A stretch of 64,000 nt of DNA, from the NCBI GenBank assembly GCA_963717385.1, contig CAVQWE010000017.1, positions 1-64,000 on the forward strand, given 5' to 3'. This stretch comes from Sva-07 sp963717385. GTDB taxonomy: Bacteria; Actinomycetota; Acidimicrobiia; Acidimicrobiales; Ilumatobacteraceae. A program made the position numbers and the translations under genes. Every line of letters begins with the position of its first letter. Positions within the stretch are counted from its first letter, which is position 1. The notes below the pieces were generated by a model, which saw only the letters and a program-made list of their open reading frames with translations, was not told the origin of the DNA and searched no databases. Of this stretch, positions 18,531 to 26,617 are shown piece by piece.

Positions 18531-19497
18531 ATGGAGATCGCCGGGGTGATCGAGCGAGTGGAGCGCATCGGGGTCGTGCGCTCCAACCCTGCTGCCGACA
18601 CCGATCTGATCAAGACCGGCCTCGTCGCTGTCCGCGAGGCCAGGGCCTGGCTGGATGCTCAACACGCGGGGCTCGTCACGCAGCTCCGCGCGGTCGACTC
18701 GTTCCCGGAACAAGCAGTCGCCGAAGCCGCCAAAGCGTCGTTGGGGCAGGCCGCCAAGTCGACCGAGAGGTCCACCACGTTGAATGCCACCCCGAAGCTG
18801 GGCGACGCGTTGGCAGATGGTGCGATCACCGCCGAACACGTCGATGCGGTCACCAGGGCGTCGAAGCAGCTCGATGGGGCCAAGCGCAACGAGTTGATCA
18901 AGCGGGCCGACGCTCTCGCTGCTGTTGCCGCAGCGGGCACGGTCGATCAGTTCGCTCGCCGGTTGGATCTCGAGCGCAAGAGACTGGAAGAAGACGACGG
19001 CCGCGACCGGCTCGCACGCCAGCGTCGTAACGCCCGCGCACGGTCCTGGGTCGACGTCGAGGGCATGTGGAACCTGTCGGTGAAACTCGACCCGCTGACC
19101 GGGGTCAGCGTCGCCGCTCGAATCGACGCCATGGTGCAAGCACTCTTTGCGAACGTTGTTCCCGACGAATGCCCCAGCGACCCGATCGAGAAACAGCAGT
19201 GCCTCAACGCTCGAGCCGTCACACAACTCCTCCTCGACGAAGCCCTGGGCAACAACAGCGGACCACGACCCACACGGCAACGGCCCGGCGAACTGAACCT
19301 CGGACGCACCACGCGATTGGCCAACAGGGCGCAGCGACATCGACAACTTGCTGCCCGTGTGCAGCGTCCATCACACCAAGATTCACAACGACGGCTGGAT
19401 CATCGAACTCGGACCCAATCGCCAACTCACCCTCCGACTCCCCGACGGGACCATCCGCACCACCGACCCACCCAGCCGGCGACAACCCGCCGCCTGA
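18531..19497 (+). pseudogene. DUF222/HNH endonuclease relic with internal deletions
   Basis: Residues 1 to ~240 from ATG 18531 are a typical DUF222 region with LDPLTGVSVAARIDAMVQAL and NARAVTQLLLDEALGNNSG. Intact relatives continue with a long variable domain before LNLGRTTRLANRAQ, but here that phrase follows almost at once, so roughly 60 residues are missing. Immediately after RAQ the frame changes to SDIDNLLPVCSVHHTKIHND, the second half of the HNH motif, so the zinc-binding first half is also gone. The relic frame ends at TGA 19497. It cannot make a working nuclease. Such genes are multicopy in actinobacteria and decay often. Confidence 0.8.
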
Positions 19498-19651
19498 CCG
19501 AATCCGGTTGGGCACCACCGTCGAGCGAGTCCTCACGAACCCGTCAGCAGAGTTCGCCGACCATCGCTCGGCGCTGCTCGCTGCACGATCTGATGACGGG
19601 ATTCGCGTTTCATGTCCACCGAACACCGAGCTGCGGTGTGTGAGGCTTGTG

Positions 19652-20176
19652 ATGATGACGCACGACGAACCTCGAACGGCCTCGTTCGATACGTTCTTCC
19701 TCGCCGAGTTCCCCCGACTCGTGTCGATGCTCACCGCGTGGAGTGGCGACCGGTCGGTCGCCGAGGAACTGGCCCAAGACGCACTCCTCCAGGCACACCG
19801 GAACTGGACAACTGTCGCCAGGCTCGACCGGCCCGGCACCTGGGTGCGACGAGTCGCACTGAACCGATCGTCGAACGAAGGGCGGCGGCGCCGACGGGAG
19901 CGAGCAGCCATGTCACGCGTGCACACCGCCCGCCAGCCAGCAGATGTCGTGATCCCAACGGCGGACGAACAGTTGTGGGCCCGCGTGCGTGCGCTCCCCG
20001 CAGCCCAACGTGACGCCATCATCATGCGCTACGTCGACGACCTTGCTCTCGCCGACATCGCCTCCGTGCTCGGCTGCAGCGAGGGCACGGTCAAGACCCA
20101 CCTCCAGCGGGCGCGGCGCACGCTCGCCACCCACCTCTCCACCGACCTCTCCACCGACCCGGAGGCCCCACGATGA
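19652..20176 (+). CDS. ECF-family sigma factor (SigE/SigM-like)
   Basis: A 174-residue protein with region 2 (AEELAQDALLQAHRNW, RPGTWVRRVALNRS) and region 4 (LALADIASVLGCSEGTVKTHLQRAR) of the common actinobacterial SigE-like group. ATG 19652 is preferred; ATG 19655 is also possible. It overlaps the membrane partner by 4 bases (ATGA). It is the third ECF module in the window and follows a DUF222 relic. Confidence 0.9.
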   Translation: MMTHDEPRTASFDTFFLAEFPRLVSMLTAWSGDRSVAEELAQDALLQAHRNWTTVARLDRPGTWVRRVALNRSSNEGRRRRRERAAMSRVHTARQPADVVIPTADEQLWARVRALPAAQRDAIIMRYVDDLALADIASVLGCSEGTVKTHLQRARRTLATHLSTDLSTDPEAPR

Positions 20177-21813
20177 CCGATCACGACGACGCCACGCACG
20201 CGCACGGCGACAACGACCCGGGCGATCCGATGCTCGAGGCCGCAGCGCGACGGCTGCGCCAGCAGGCCCCCGACGAGATCGCGTCCCGCCAAGCGCTCGC
20301 CCAGGTCGAGCAGCGAGCAGACTCGCCGACGCAACCCCGCCGCTCGTGGTGGCCGGCACTGATCGGTGCCGGTCTGGCCGCTGCCGCAGTCGTCGGCGTG
20401 ATCGCCATCCGCACCGATGACACCGACACCCTCACCCCGGTCCAGACGACGCCAGACGTCGAGCCGACCCCAACGGCCACGGCACCCGAGCCGACCACCG
20501 TTCCCCAGCCGACCGCTACCGCTGTGCCGACCGGCGCATCGGTGGTCGTCGACAGTGGCTGCATCACCGTCACCACCACCGACGGCAGCGCAACCGGCTG
20601 CCCGCTCGTCGACGAGAACCTCGATCATCTCGAGCAGCGCACGTTCGTGGCAAACCTCGACGGCCCCGTCCTGATCACCTCCCGCTCCGCCGACCCACTC
20701 ATCGACCTCACCGCAACCGTCGACACCGGCAGCTTCGCCGCCCAGTGCCAATGGGACGACCTCGCACCCCGCATCGGCGAGGGTGGACTGGTCGAGTTGG
20801 TGGTCTGCAACGACACCGGCGTGATGGGACTCACGATGCCCGTTGGGCCATTCGGTGACACCACCCTCTCGTACTTCACCCTGCCGACGCCGTACCTCCC
20901 CGACGGCACCGACCTCGGCGCTGGCACACCGATCGACGGGTTGCCCCGAGCACTGGCGTTCACCGCGGCTGTCGACGGGAGAGCCACCTGCAGCATCCTG
21001 CTGCTGCCCGACCGGACAGGGTGGAAGGAAGCGTGCGGCTTCATCGTCGACCCCGAACCGACCACAGCACTCGCACTCGTCAGCCCGGCTGACACAGTGC
21101 TCCCCGAGGACGCCACGGCGTCGACACTGACAGAGATCACCGTCGACTCCGCCGGGCTGATCACCTCGGCTCGACTGCTCGACTCGATGGCTCCGAGCAG
21201 CGGTTGCTCGGCCAACTCGGCGAGCCAATTCATCCAGGCTCTCCCCGAATCGAGCATGGTGCTGGGACTCGGCTGCATCGACGACAAGGCGTCGCTCATC
21301 ACCGGTTCGGTCCTCACGCAGCAGGGGCCGCCTGACGGTTCGATCTGGACTGCGCTGCGAGACGAGGCGGGCGTCTGGGCGATCACCGACAGCGGCACCG
21401 GCATCGAGTCCGGTCTCGTGTTCCCGATCGTGCCGAAGTCGGTGTGGGAGACCTGGCCCGAGTCGACAGTGCCCGGATTCCGGCCGAACTGGTGGGAGCC
21501 GATCGTCGCCATCCCCACCCAACCTTCGGTCGATGCCTTCGCCGACGATCTCCTCGCAACGATCGCCACGCTCGGCGGCGACCCCGAGTTCCCGCTGAAC
21601 GAGCGCCTCATTGCTGTCGAACCCGACGGGTTGCCGCTGATCGTCGCTCGGGTCGACATCGGTGGCGACGACTCAGTCGCCGGCCAGATCATCTACGTGT
21701 GGCTCAACGAGGAGTTCGACGAGAACGGTCCGATCGGTTGGCAGGCCGGTGTCGTGCTCGTCGGCGAGGTGTGCGCACGAGGTGACACGGCCGGCCTCGA
21801 TCTCTGCGTCTGA
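20173..21813 (+). CDS. ECF-linked membrane-anchored protein with extracytoplasmic domain
   Basis: A 546-residue protein. About 58 cytoplasmic residues contain an Ala/Arg/Gln-rich helix (AARRLRQQAPDEIASRQALA). One membrane helix follows at about 59-78, then a Thr/Pro-rich linker (~85-125) and a Cys-containing outer domain. The outer part has several paired Cys (SGCITV...TGCPLV, AAQCQWDD, ACGFI, SGCSAN, LGCIDD, GEVCARG) that could form disulphides. No known domain is recognised, and no zinc anti-sigma motif is present. The ATGA overlap with the sigma gene implies a regulator of it. Possibly a sensor whose inner helix binds sigma. Confidence 0.8.
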   Translation: MTDHDDATHAHGDNDPGDPMLEAAARRLRQQAPDEIASRQALAQVEQRADSPTQPRRSWWPALIGAGLAAAAVVGVIAIRTDDTDTLTPVQTTPDVEPTPTATAPEPTTVPQPTATAVPTGASVVVDSGCITVTTTDGSATGCPLVDENLDHLEQRTFVANLDGPVLITSRSADPLIDLTATVDTGSFAAQCQWDDLAPRIGEGGLVELVVCNDTGVMGLTMPVGPFGDTTLSYFTLPTPYLPDGTDLGAGTPIDGLPRALAFTAAVDGRATCSILLLPDRTGWKEACGFIVDPEPTTALALVSPADTVLPEDATASTLTEITVDSAGLITSARLLDSMAPSSGCSANSASQFIQALPESSMVLGLGCIDDKASLITGSVLTQQGPPDGSIWTALRDEAGVWAITDSGTGIESGLVFPIVPKSVWETWPESTVPGFRPNWWEPIVAIPTQPSVDAFADDLLATIATLGGDPEFPLNERLIAVEPDGLPLIVARVDIGGDDSVAGQIIYVWLNEEFDENGPIGWQAGVVLVGEVCARGDTAGLDLCV

Positions 21814-21833
21814 ACCGGCGAGGAGCCGGCTGG

Positions 21834-22184
21834 TCAACCCGCCGTCAACAGGTCGGCGAACCGCTCGGCCGACTCGGGTGCGAGCGCAAAGAACAACTCG
21901 GGTTCGATCAACTCCAACTCCATGAGGAGCAGCTCGCCGTCGACGGCGACCAGATCGACCCGGGCGTACACGGGCACCTCGGCGACGGCGTCGAGCACGG
22001 CGGCGAGCACAACCACCGACACCTCACCCGTGATTTCGATCGTCGGCAGGAACGGTTGCACGAGGACATCCTCGACCTCGACGAGCCGACGAACGTCTGG
22101 GCCAGCACCTGATCGTCGTCGGTCAGGTCGATCGTTCGGGCGTCGACCACGAACACCACCTCGTCACCAACTGCCAGACAGCGC
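21834..22184 (-). pseudogene. remnant of an ATP-grasp ligase (RimK/DcsG-like)
   Basis: The last ~75 codons read YARVDLVAVDGELLLMELEL then IEPELFF, the highly conserved C-terminal metal-binding strand of cycloserine-ligase-type ATP-grasp enzymes. Upstream, VEDVLVQPFLPTIEITGEVS matches the family's QPF/GE motif. The ~60 residues normally between these two blocks are missing, a frame change occurs near 22100, and no N-terminal ATP-grasp domain remains. It lies directly after the YbaK stop codon. It is a decayed fragment, not a working gene. Confidence 0.6.
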
Positions 22185-22676
22185 TCAGACGTCGGGGACG
22201 GTCGCGAGGTCGTCGACGAACTCGTAACGGTCGAGACCGACGAGCTGGCGGGGATCGAGGAGGATCTTCGCCGACCGCGAACCGGCGCCGACAACGATGC
22301 GGTCGCAGTCGAGCACCCGCGAATCCAGCCACACTGCGAGGCCATCCGGGAGCCCGAAGATCGTGACGCCGCCGATCTGCTGGCCGGTGAGTTCACGGGT
22401 GACCTCGGCCGGAGCGAAGCTCAGCTTGCGCACCCCGAGCTTGCGGCGCACCGTCCCGTTGACGTCGAGACGCGTGTGGGCAAGGGCGACGCAGACGACG
22501 TTGTGGCCCTCGGGCTTCTTCGACGCGACCAGAATCGCGTTCGCTGACTCCTCCATGGCAACGCCGTACGCCTCACAGAACTGTGCCGTGTCGGCGAGGT
22601 CGGGGTCGCAGTCCATCACCTCGAACTCCAACCCGAGTCGGTCGAGCTCGGCGATCACATCACGATGGGCGCTCAT
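22185..22676 (-). CDS. YbaK/ProX-type aminoacyl-tRNA deacylase
   Basis: A 163-residue single-domain protein of the YbaK/EbsC family, which removes wrong amino acids from tRNA in trans. The order AILVASKKPEGHNVVCVALA, a conserved lysine in RRKLGVRKLSFA, then GQQIGGVTIFGLPDGLAVWLDSR (the GG-V-P-G active-site loop, seen as two short motifs) fits the family. ATG 22676 overlaps the stop of the upstream PAP2 gene by 4 bases, so the two are probably co-translated. Confidence 0.88.
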   Translation of the reverse strand: MSAHRDVIAELDRLGLEFEVMDCDPDLADTAQFCEAYGVAMEESANAILVASKKPEGHNVVCVALAHTRLDVNGTVRRKLGVRKLSFAPAEVTRELTGQQIGGVTIFGLPDGLAVWLDSRVLDCDRIVVGAGSRSAKILLDPRQLVGLDRYEFVDDLATVPDV

Positions 22677-23551
22677 GTCGTTTCTCCTTCGACCAGTGCC
22701 GGCTGCAGCGCGTCGACCGGTGAGCCATCGAACGTCCGGACGGCGGGTGCACGAGCCGACCGGAGCGCAGCGACCGCTCGGCGGCCGAGCGTGTCGAGTT
22801 GCAACGACACCCACAGCAACGCCAGCGCCACGATGCCGTCGAGCCACCAGTGATGGCCGGTGGCAGCGATCACCAGCATGGTCATCACCAGATGCACCAT
22901 GCCGAGCCAACGCCACCGGCTCGTACTCGCCGCCAGCGCACCGAACGCAATGACCGCCGCCCACGCCACGTGCAGCGAGGGCATCGCGGCGAACTGCGAC
23001 GACACACCGGTGCCCGCCTCGCCGTACACGTCGATGCCGTAGATCACCGACACGTCGACGTAGCCGAGTTCGGTGAGGAACCGCGGCGGCGCGACCTTCA
23101 CGAACCGAATGAACAAACAGAACGCGGTGAGGATCGCCAGCGCATTGCGCCAGTGCGGATACACGTCTCGGTGGCGGGCGTAGAGCCACACCAGGAAGAT
23201 GAGGATTCCGGGCACGTGGGCGACGGCGTAGTAGTACGCCGAGAACCAGGCCAGCCACTCGTGATCGAGTACGAACTGCTGCAGCGTCAACTCGCTCGGC
23301 AGCCGGAAGAACTCCTGCACGGCCACGATGTCGTAGGCCCGATCGATGGCCCCGTCGGCCTGGGTGAGCGGCAGGTTCTTGGCCATCCGCCAGACCGAGT
23401 ACAACGAGGCGACGATGGCGAACTCGAGCGCCGCTGGTCCGACGATGTCGCCGATTCGGGTGGGCCGTGAGCGTCGCAGTACCAGCGCGATGATGCCAGC
23501 AATGACCGCGGCGACCGCCGCCTGGCTCCACGTCGGCCACTTCACGGACAA
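22673..23551 (-). CDS. PAP2-superfamily membrane phosphatase / inositolphosphotransferase-like
   Basis: A 292-residue integral membrane protein with about six helices. Its active-site motifs are those of the AUR1/IPC-synthase-like PAP2 group: MPSLHVAWA (catalytic His) and TGHHWWLDG (second His and Asp), with PPRFLTELGY before them. Members transfer or hydrolyse lipid phosphate head groups, for example in glycolipid formation. Start is TTG 23551 or GTG 23545. Its end overlaps the YbaK start (ATGA). Confidence 0.85.
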   Translation of the reverse strand: MSVKWPTWSQAAVAAVIAGIIALVLRRSRPTRIGDIVGPAALEFAIVASLYSVWRMAKNLPLTQADGAIDRAYDIVAVQEFFRLPSELTLQQFVLDHEWLAWFSAYYYAVAHVPGILIFLVWLYARHRDVYPHWRNALAILTAFCLFIRFVKVAPPRFLTELGYVDVSVIYGIDVYGEAGTGVSSQFAAMPSLHVAWAAVIAFGALAASTSRWRWLGMVHLVMTMLVIAATGHHWWLDGIVALALLWVSLQLDTLGRRAVAALRSARAPAVRTFDGSPVDALQPALVEGETT

Positions 23552-23613
23552 TCAGCCTGCCGCCGTCGGGACCCAACTGCAAGCCGGCGAGGCGAACGGC
23601 GCCCGCCAGCACC

Positions 23614-24159
23614 TCAACCCGGGGTCGCGAAGACCTGTGTCCAATAGGGGCGGCCATCGGCGCTGTACGCAAGCCCCACGCCGATGTCGGTGTTGGCCGA
23701 CAGGATGTTTCGACGGTGCCCGTCACTGGCCATCCATCCCGCCATGACCGACGCTGTGTCCGGATGGCCGGAGGCGACGTTCTCGGCGATGCGGCGCCAC
23801 CGGTAACCGACCCGATCGACCCGCACTCCCAAGCTCGACCCGTCGCTCCCAACGTGGCTCATCTGACGCCGCCCGGCCTGATCGTCGGAGTGGCGCTGCG
23901 CAGCGAGGACGAGGCGTTCGTCATACCGCATCGGGGCCAGTCCCCGAGCCGAACGTTCGGCGTTCACACGGTCGAGCATCTCGCGCAGCACCGGTGATGC
24001 AGGCGGCGTTTGCGGTGCCGGAGGTGCAACTCGAACCGCACGGGCCAACGTGGCGTTCGGTACGGGCCCGGCGATACCTGTCGGCGCTGCGACCGCGTTC
24101 GACTGCCCGGCCAGCGCGACAACGAGCACAGCCGCGCCGATCATGATGTGGTACTTCAT
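23614..24159 (-). CDS. secreted CAP-domain (SCP/PR-1-like) protein
   Basis: A 181-residue protein. ATG 24159 has a GGAG ribosome site and opens a signal peptide (MKYHIMIGAAVLVVALAGQ, cleavage after AVA-A near 28). The mature part is a bacterial CAP domain with MLDRVNAERSARGLAPMRYD, HSDDQA, MSHVGSDG and AENVASGHPDTASVMAGWM followed by HRRNILS. The His and Glu residues of the CAP cavity are present. Such proteins are extracellular; their biochemical role is unsettled. Confidence 0.88.
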   Translation of the reverse strand: MKYHIMIGAAVLVVALAGQSNAVAAPTGIAGPVPNATLARAVRVAPPAPQTPPASPVLREMLDRVNAERSARGLAPMRYDERLVLAAQRHSDDQAGRRQMSHVGSDGSSLGVRVDRVGYRWRRIAENVASGHPDTASVMAGWMASDGHRRNILSANTDIGVGLAYSADGRPYWTQVFATPG

Positions 24160-24467
24160 TTCGTCGATCAGCTCCTTCGCCCACTGTCCGACTCCGCCCA
24201 AGCACTCTAGGTGGCTACACAGACAAAACGACGAGCGACATGGATCGCTACGGTCATGCCCGTGTCACCTGTCGATCGTGAACACCGTCCTGCTCGCCAT
24301 CGCCGAGCGATGAGCGAACCGCACCCCCACCTGCGCTTGGCTCACCGCCCCCAGCTGTTCACCCCGAGTGATGAGCGAGTGGCACTACGGCGTGCGGTTG
24401 GCTCATCGCCGAGCCCATCCCGGCGGCGTCCGCGGCAGGCGGGAAGCGTGGCGGGATCCGGCGCCGG
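24160..24467. other. intergenic region upstream of the ECF/META module
   Basis: This 308-bp gap between divergent genes must hold the promoters of the CAP gene and the sigma gene. Its right half is filled by the paired palindromic repeats at 24309-24409. No small gene with a credible ribosome site was found in it. Confidence 0.6.
24309..24409. repeat. 101-bp palindromic double repeat, left copy
   Basis: Two 40-bp units (24309-24348 and 24370-24409) are separated by 21 bp. Each unit is an imperfect palindrome of the form GATGAGCGAACCGCAC-N8-GTGCGGTTGGCTCATCGC. The same double unit with the same 21-bp spacing recurs at 26493-26593 on the other side of the sigma/META gene pair. Confidence 0.85.
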
Positions 24468-24950
24468 GTGACGTCAGTACGGGTGATGGACCAGGACGCA
24501 ACCGCTGAATACCTGAAGCACGCAGATGACCTGCTGCGCTTCGCGTCGGCGGTTGCCGGCCCATCCGCTGCCGACGACGTCGTGGCCGCTGTGGTCATGC
24601 GAGTGCTGGTCGAGAGCGACGACTGGCGCTCGATCCGCAACCTGCGCGGCTACCTGGTGCGCTCGGTGATGAACGAGACGATCGACCGCCAACGCCGCAG
24701 CAGCCGACGACGTCGACGTGAGCGGCGCGACTCGATGTTCGCCCCGAACGCGTCATTCGACGACCACGTGCGTACCGAGGTACTCGACGCAGTTGGCCGA
24801 TTGACGCCGCGCCAGCGCGCGGTGGTGTACCTGACCTACTGGTTGGATCAGTCGGCCAGCGAGGTCGCCAACGAACTCGACGTGTCGGTGCGCACCGTCG
24901 AACGAGAACTGACCCATGCCCGCCGAGAACTGGAGGTGTTGCTGCGATGA
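24468..24950 (+). CDS. ECF-family sigma factor
   Basis: A 160-residue (or 154 from ATG 24486) protein with region 2 (YLKHADDLLRFASAVAGPSA, NLRGYLVRSVMNETID) and region 4 (LTPRQRAVVYLTYWLDQSAS with helix-turn-helix VANELDVSVRTVERELTHAR). No clear ribosome site distinguishes GTG 24468 from ATG 24486. It overlaps the META-domain partner by 4 bases (ATGA). The gene pair is enclosed by direct copies of a 101-bp repeat. Confidence 0.85.
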   Translation: MTSVRVMDQDATAEYLKHADDLLRFASAVAGPSAADDVVAAVVMRVLVESDDWRSIRNLRGYLVRSVMNETIDRQRRSSRRRRRERRDSMFAPNASFDDHVRTEVLDAVGRLTPRQRAVVYLTYWLDQSASEVANELDVSVRTVERELTHARRELEVLLR

Positions 24951-26470
24951 ATTCCAGAAACGACCCACTCGACACCGAGATCCGCCGAGCGATGGGCGAA
25001 CTGGCCGACGCCGCCCCACCGGCACGCTCACCCGAATCGTTCACGCAGACGGTCAGCGAATTCGCACCGCTCCAGACGTCGGGCGGTTCGGGCTCCGACA
25101 ACTCTCGGGGGTGGCTGCTGGCGGCTGCCGCGGCGGTGATCGTCACAGTGGTCGGTGTGAGCTTGATCGTCGCGAACACCGACGACTCGTCGACCACGAT
25201 CACCGACGTTCCCACCACGGTCGGCCCCGACCCGGGCCTGGACGAGGAGCCCCTCGCCGGCGACGCGCTGCTGAACGAACTCGCCGACCGGCGCTGGGTG
25301 GCGCTCGAGCGCTTCGACGATCCGTCGCCAACGGCGCGTACTCCAGAGTTCACCATCACCACCACGTCCGGTGGCGCGATCGTCGAGGGCTTCGACGGCT
25401 GCAACACGTACCGGGGGCCCTACGACGGTGACGAGTTCACGAGTACCACCGTGGGTTGCGACGTCGAGACGCTTGGGTTCAGCGGCGCGATCGAACTGCT
25501 TCCCGGTGCGTCGACGCTGGAACTGCTCGACCCAGCTGGCTCGCCCCTCGCCAGGTTCCACGACCTCGACACGCTCACCCCGGCCTCGGCCGACGACATG
25601 CCCTACACCTTCTTCGGCGACGACCTCCAGAGTGTCTTCTTCGGAGTCTCGGGCGTTGGGGTTGGCGCGTGCACCCGGGTGAATTGGGAAGAGACCGCAG
25701 ACGGCGTCACCGTGTCATTGATCGAGGTGCTCGACGACTGCCTCAGCGGTGACGGTCCGCTCGGCGGTTGGCTGGCCGACATCACCCGTGACGGCGCTGA
25801 AGCACTGGTCGCATCGGATGGTCTCCTCCTGGCCGACGAGTCGCAGACGTTGTACCTGCGTCGCCTCCCGGTGGTCGAGGTCGATCCTGACGGGATCACG
25901 CTCGCTGCCGGCGCCGCCTTTGGATTCCAACCGGGCCTCGGCACGGGCGCCGACGATGTACTCGCTGCACTCGTGCCTCGTTTCGGAGAACCCGACCTCG
26001 ACTCCGGCTGGCTCCCCGCCGAGCGGGCTGCCGACGACGACGGCAACGTCACGGTCTACAGCCCGTGCCGGGAGCTGACCGAGTACCGGGAGCTCTGGTG
26101 GGGCGACCTGTCGTTCGGCTTCTGGGAGACCGGTTCGCGATCGTTCCTGCACTACTGGAAGGTCGGCGACGAACGGATCACGGCGTTCCTGGTGCCCGAC
26201 GTGGAGGTCGGGTTGACGACACCGTCGGGGTTGACGACCGAGGACGGCGTCGGTGTCGGCGATCCGGAGTCGGCGATTCCCGACCGGTTCAACATCTCCG
26301 ACGCCGAGCAGTACTTCGGGTTCGACCCGAGCGGCGAGCCCTCCATCTTCTCGGTGTTGTCGGCGAACCCGGCGTTCGCGCCCGGCCGCGGTTTCCCGAC
26401 GCTGTCCGGCCTCTACGTCGTCCTCGACGGCGAGGTGATCGGTTTCGGCGCCGAGTCGTTCACCTGCTGA
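24947..26470 (+). CDS. ECF-linked membrane-anchored META-domain protein
   Basis: A 507-residue protein. Residues 1-~58 are cytoplasmic (TEIRRAMGELADAAPPARS), with one membrane helix at ~59-78 and a Thr/Asp-rich linker. A META/HslJ-like domain with the signature GGAIVEGFDGCNTYRG spans ~110-200. A second module of about 300 residues has Cys at CTRVNWEE, DDCLSG and YSPCREL and ends GAESFTC. It is the intact paralogue of the broken 12324-14723 gene. It is likely to regulate the coupled sigma factor from outside the membrane. META domains are found in heat-shock and surface proteins; the ligand is unknown. Confidence 0.82.
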   Translation: MNSRNDPLDTEIRRAMGELADAAPPARSPESFTQTVSEFAPLQTSGGSGSDNSRGWLLAAAAAVIVTVVGVSLIVANTDDSSTTITDVPTTVGPDPGLDEEPLAGDALLNELADRRWVALERFDDPSPTARTPEFTITTTSGGAIVEGFDGCNTYRGPYDGDEFTSTTVGCDVETLGFSGAIELLPGASTLELLDPAGSPLARFHDLDTLTPASADDMPYTFFGDDLQSVFFGVSGVGVGACTRVNWEETADGVTVSLIEVLDDCLSGDGPLGGWLADITRDGAEALVASDGLLLADESQTLYLRRLPVVEVDPDGITLAAGAAFGFQPGLGTGADDVLAALVPRFGEPDLDSGWLPAERAADDDGNVTVYSPCRELTEYRELWWGDLSFGFWETGSRSFLHYWKVGDERITAFLVPDVEVGLTTPSGLTTEDGVGVGDPESAIPDRFNISDAEQYFGFDPSGEPSIFSVLSANPAFAPGRGFPTLSGLYVVLDGEVIGFGAESFTC

Positions 26471-26492
26471 GCGGGCCCGCGTCCCCCCAGCC

Positions 26493-26593
26493 GATGAGCG
26501 AACCGCACTATGAGGTGCGTTTGGCTCACCGCACACACCGGTTCTCCCTGAGCGATGAGCGAACGGCACCACCAGGTGCGGTTGGCTCATCGC
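26493..26593. repeat. 101-bp palindromic double repeat, right copy
   Basis: The 40-bp units at 26493-26532 and 26554-26593 are again 21 bp apart and in the same orientation as the left copy. They fill the gap between the META-protein stop (26470) and the nuoN stop (26618), where they could also serve as a two-sided terminator for the convergent genes. Confidence 0.85.
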
Positions 26594-26617
26594 CTCCGGG
26601 GTGGGCGCGCGACCGGG

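Noticed and set aside
23552..23613. Possible peptide fragment between the PAP2 and CAP genes
   Set aside because: The minus-strand reading looks protein-like for about 25 residues but has no start, no ribosome site and no family match.
24309..24409. Short CRISPR-like array (40-bp repeat, 21-bp spacer)
   Set aside because: Only two units per site, the repeats are long palindromes with variable centres, the spacers resemble each other, and no cas genes are near.
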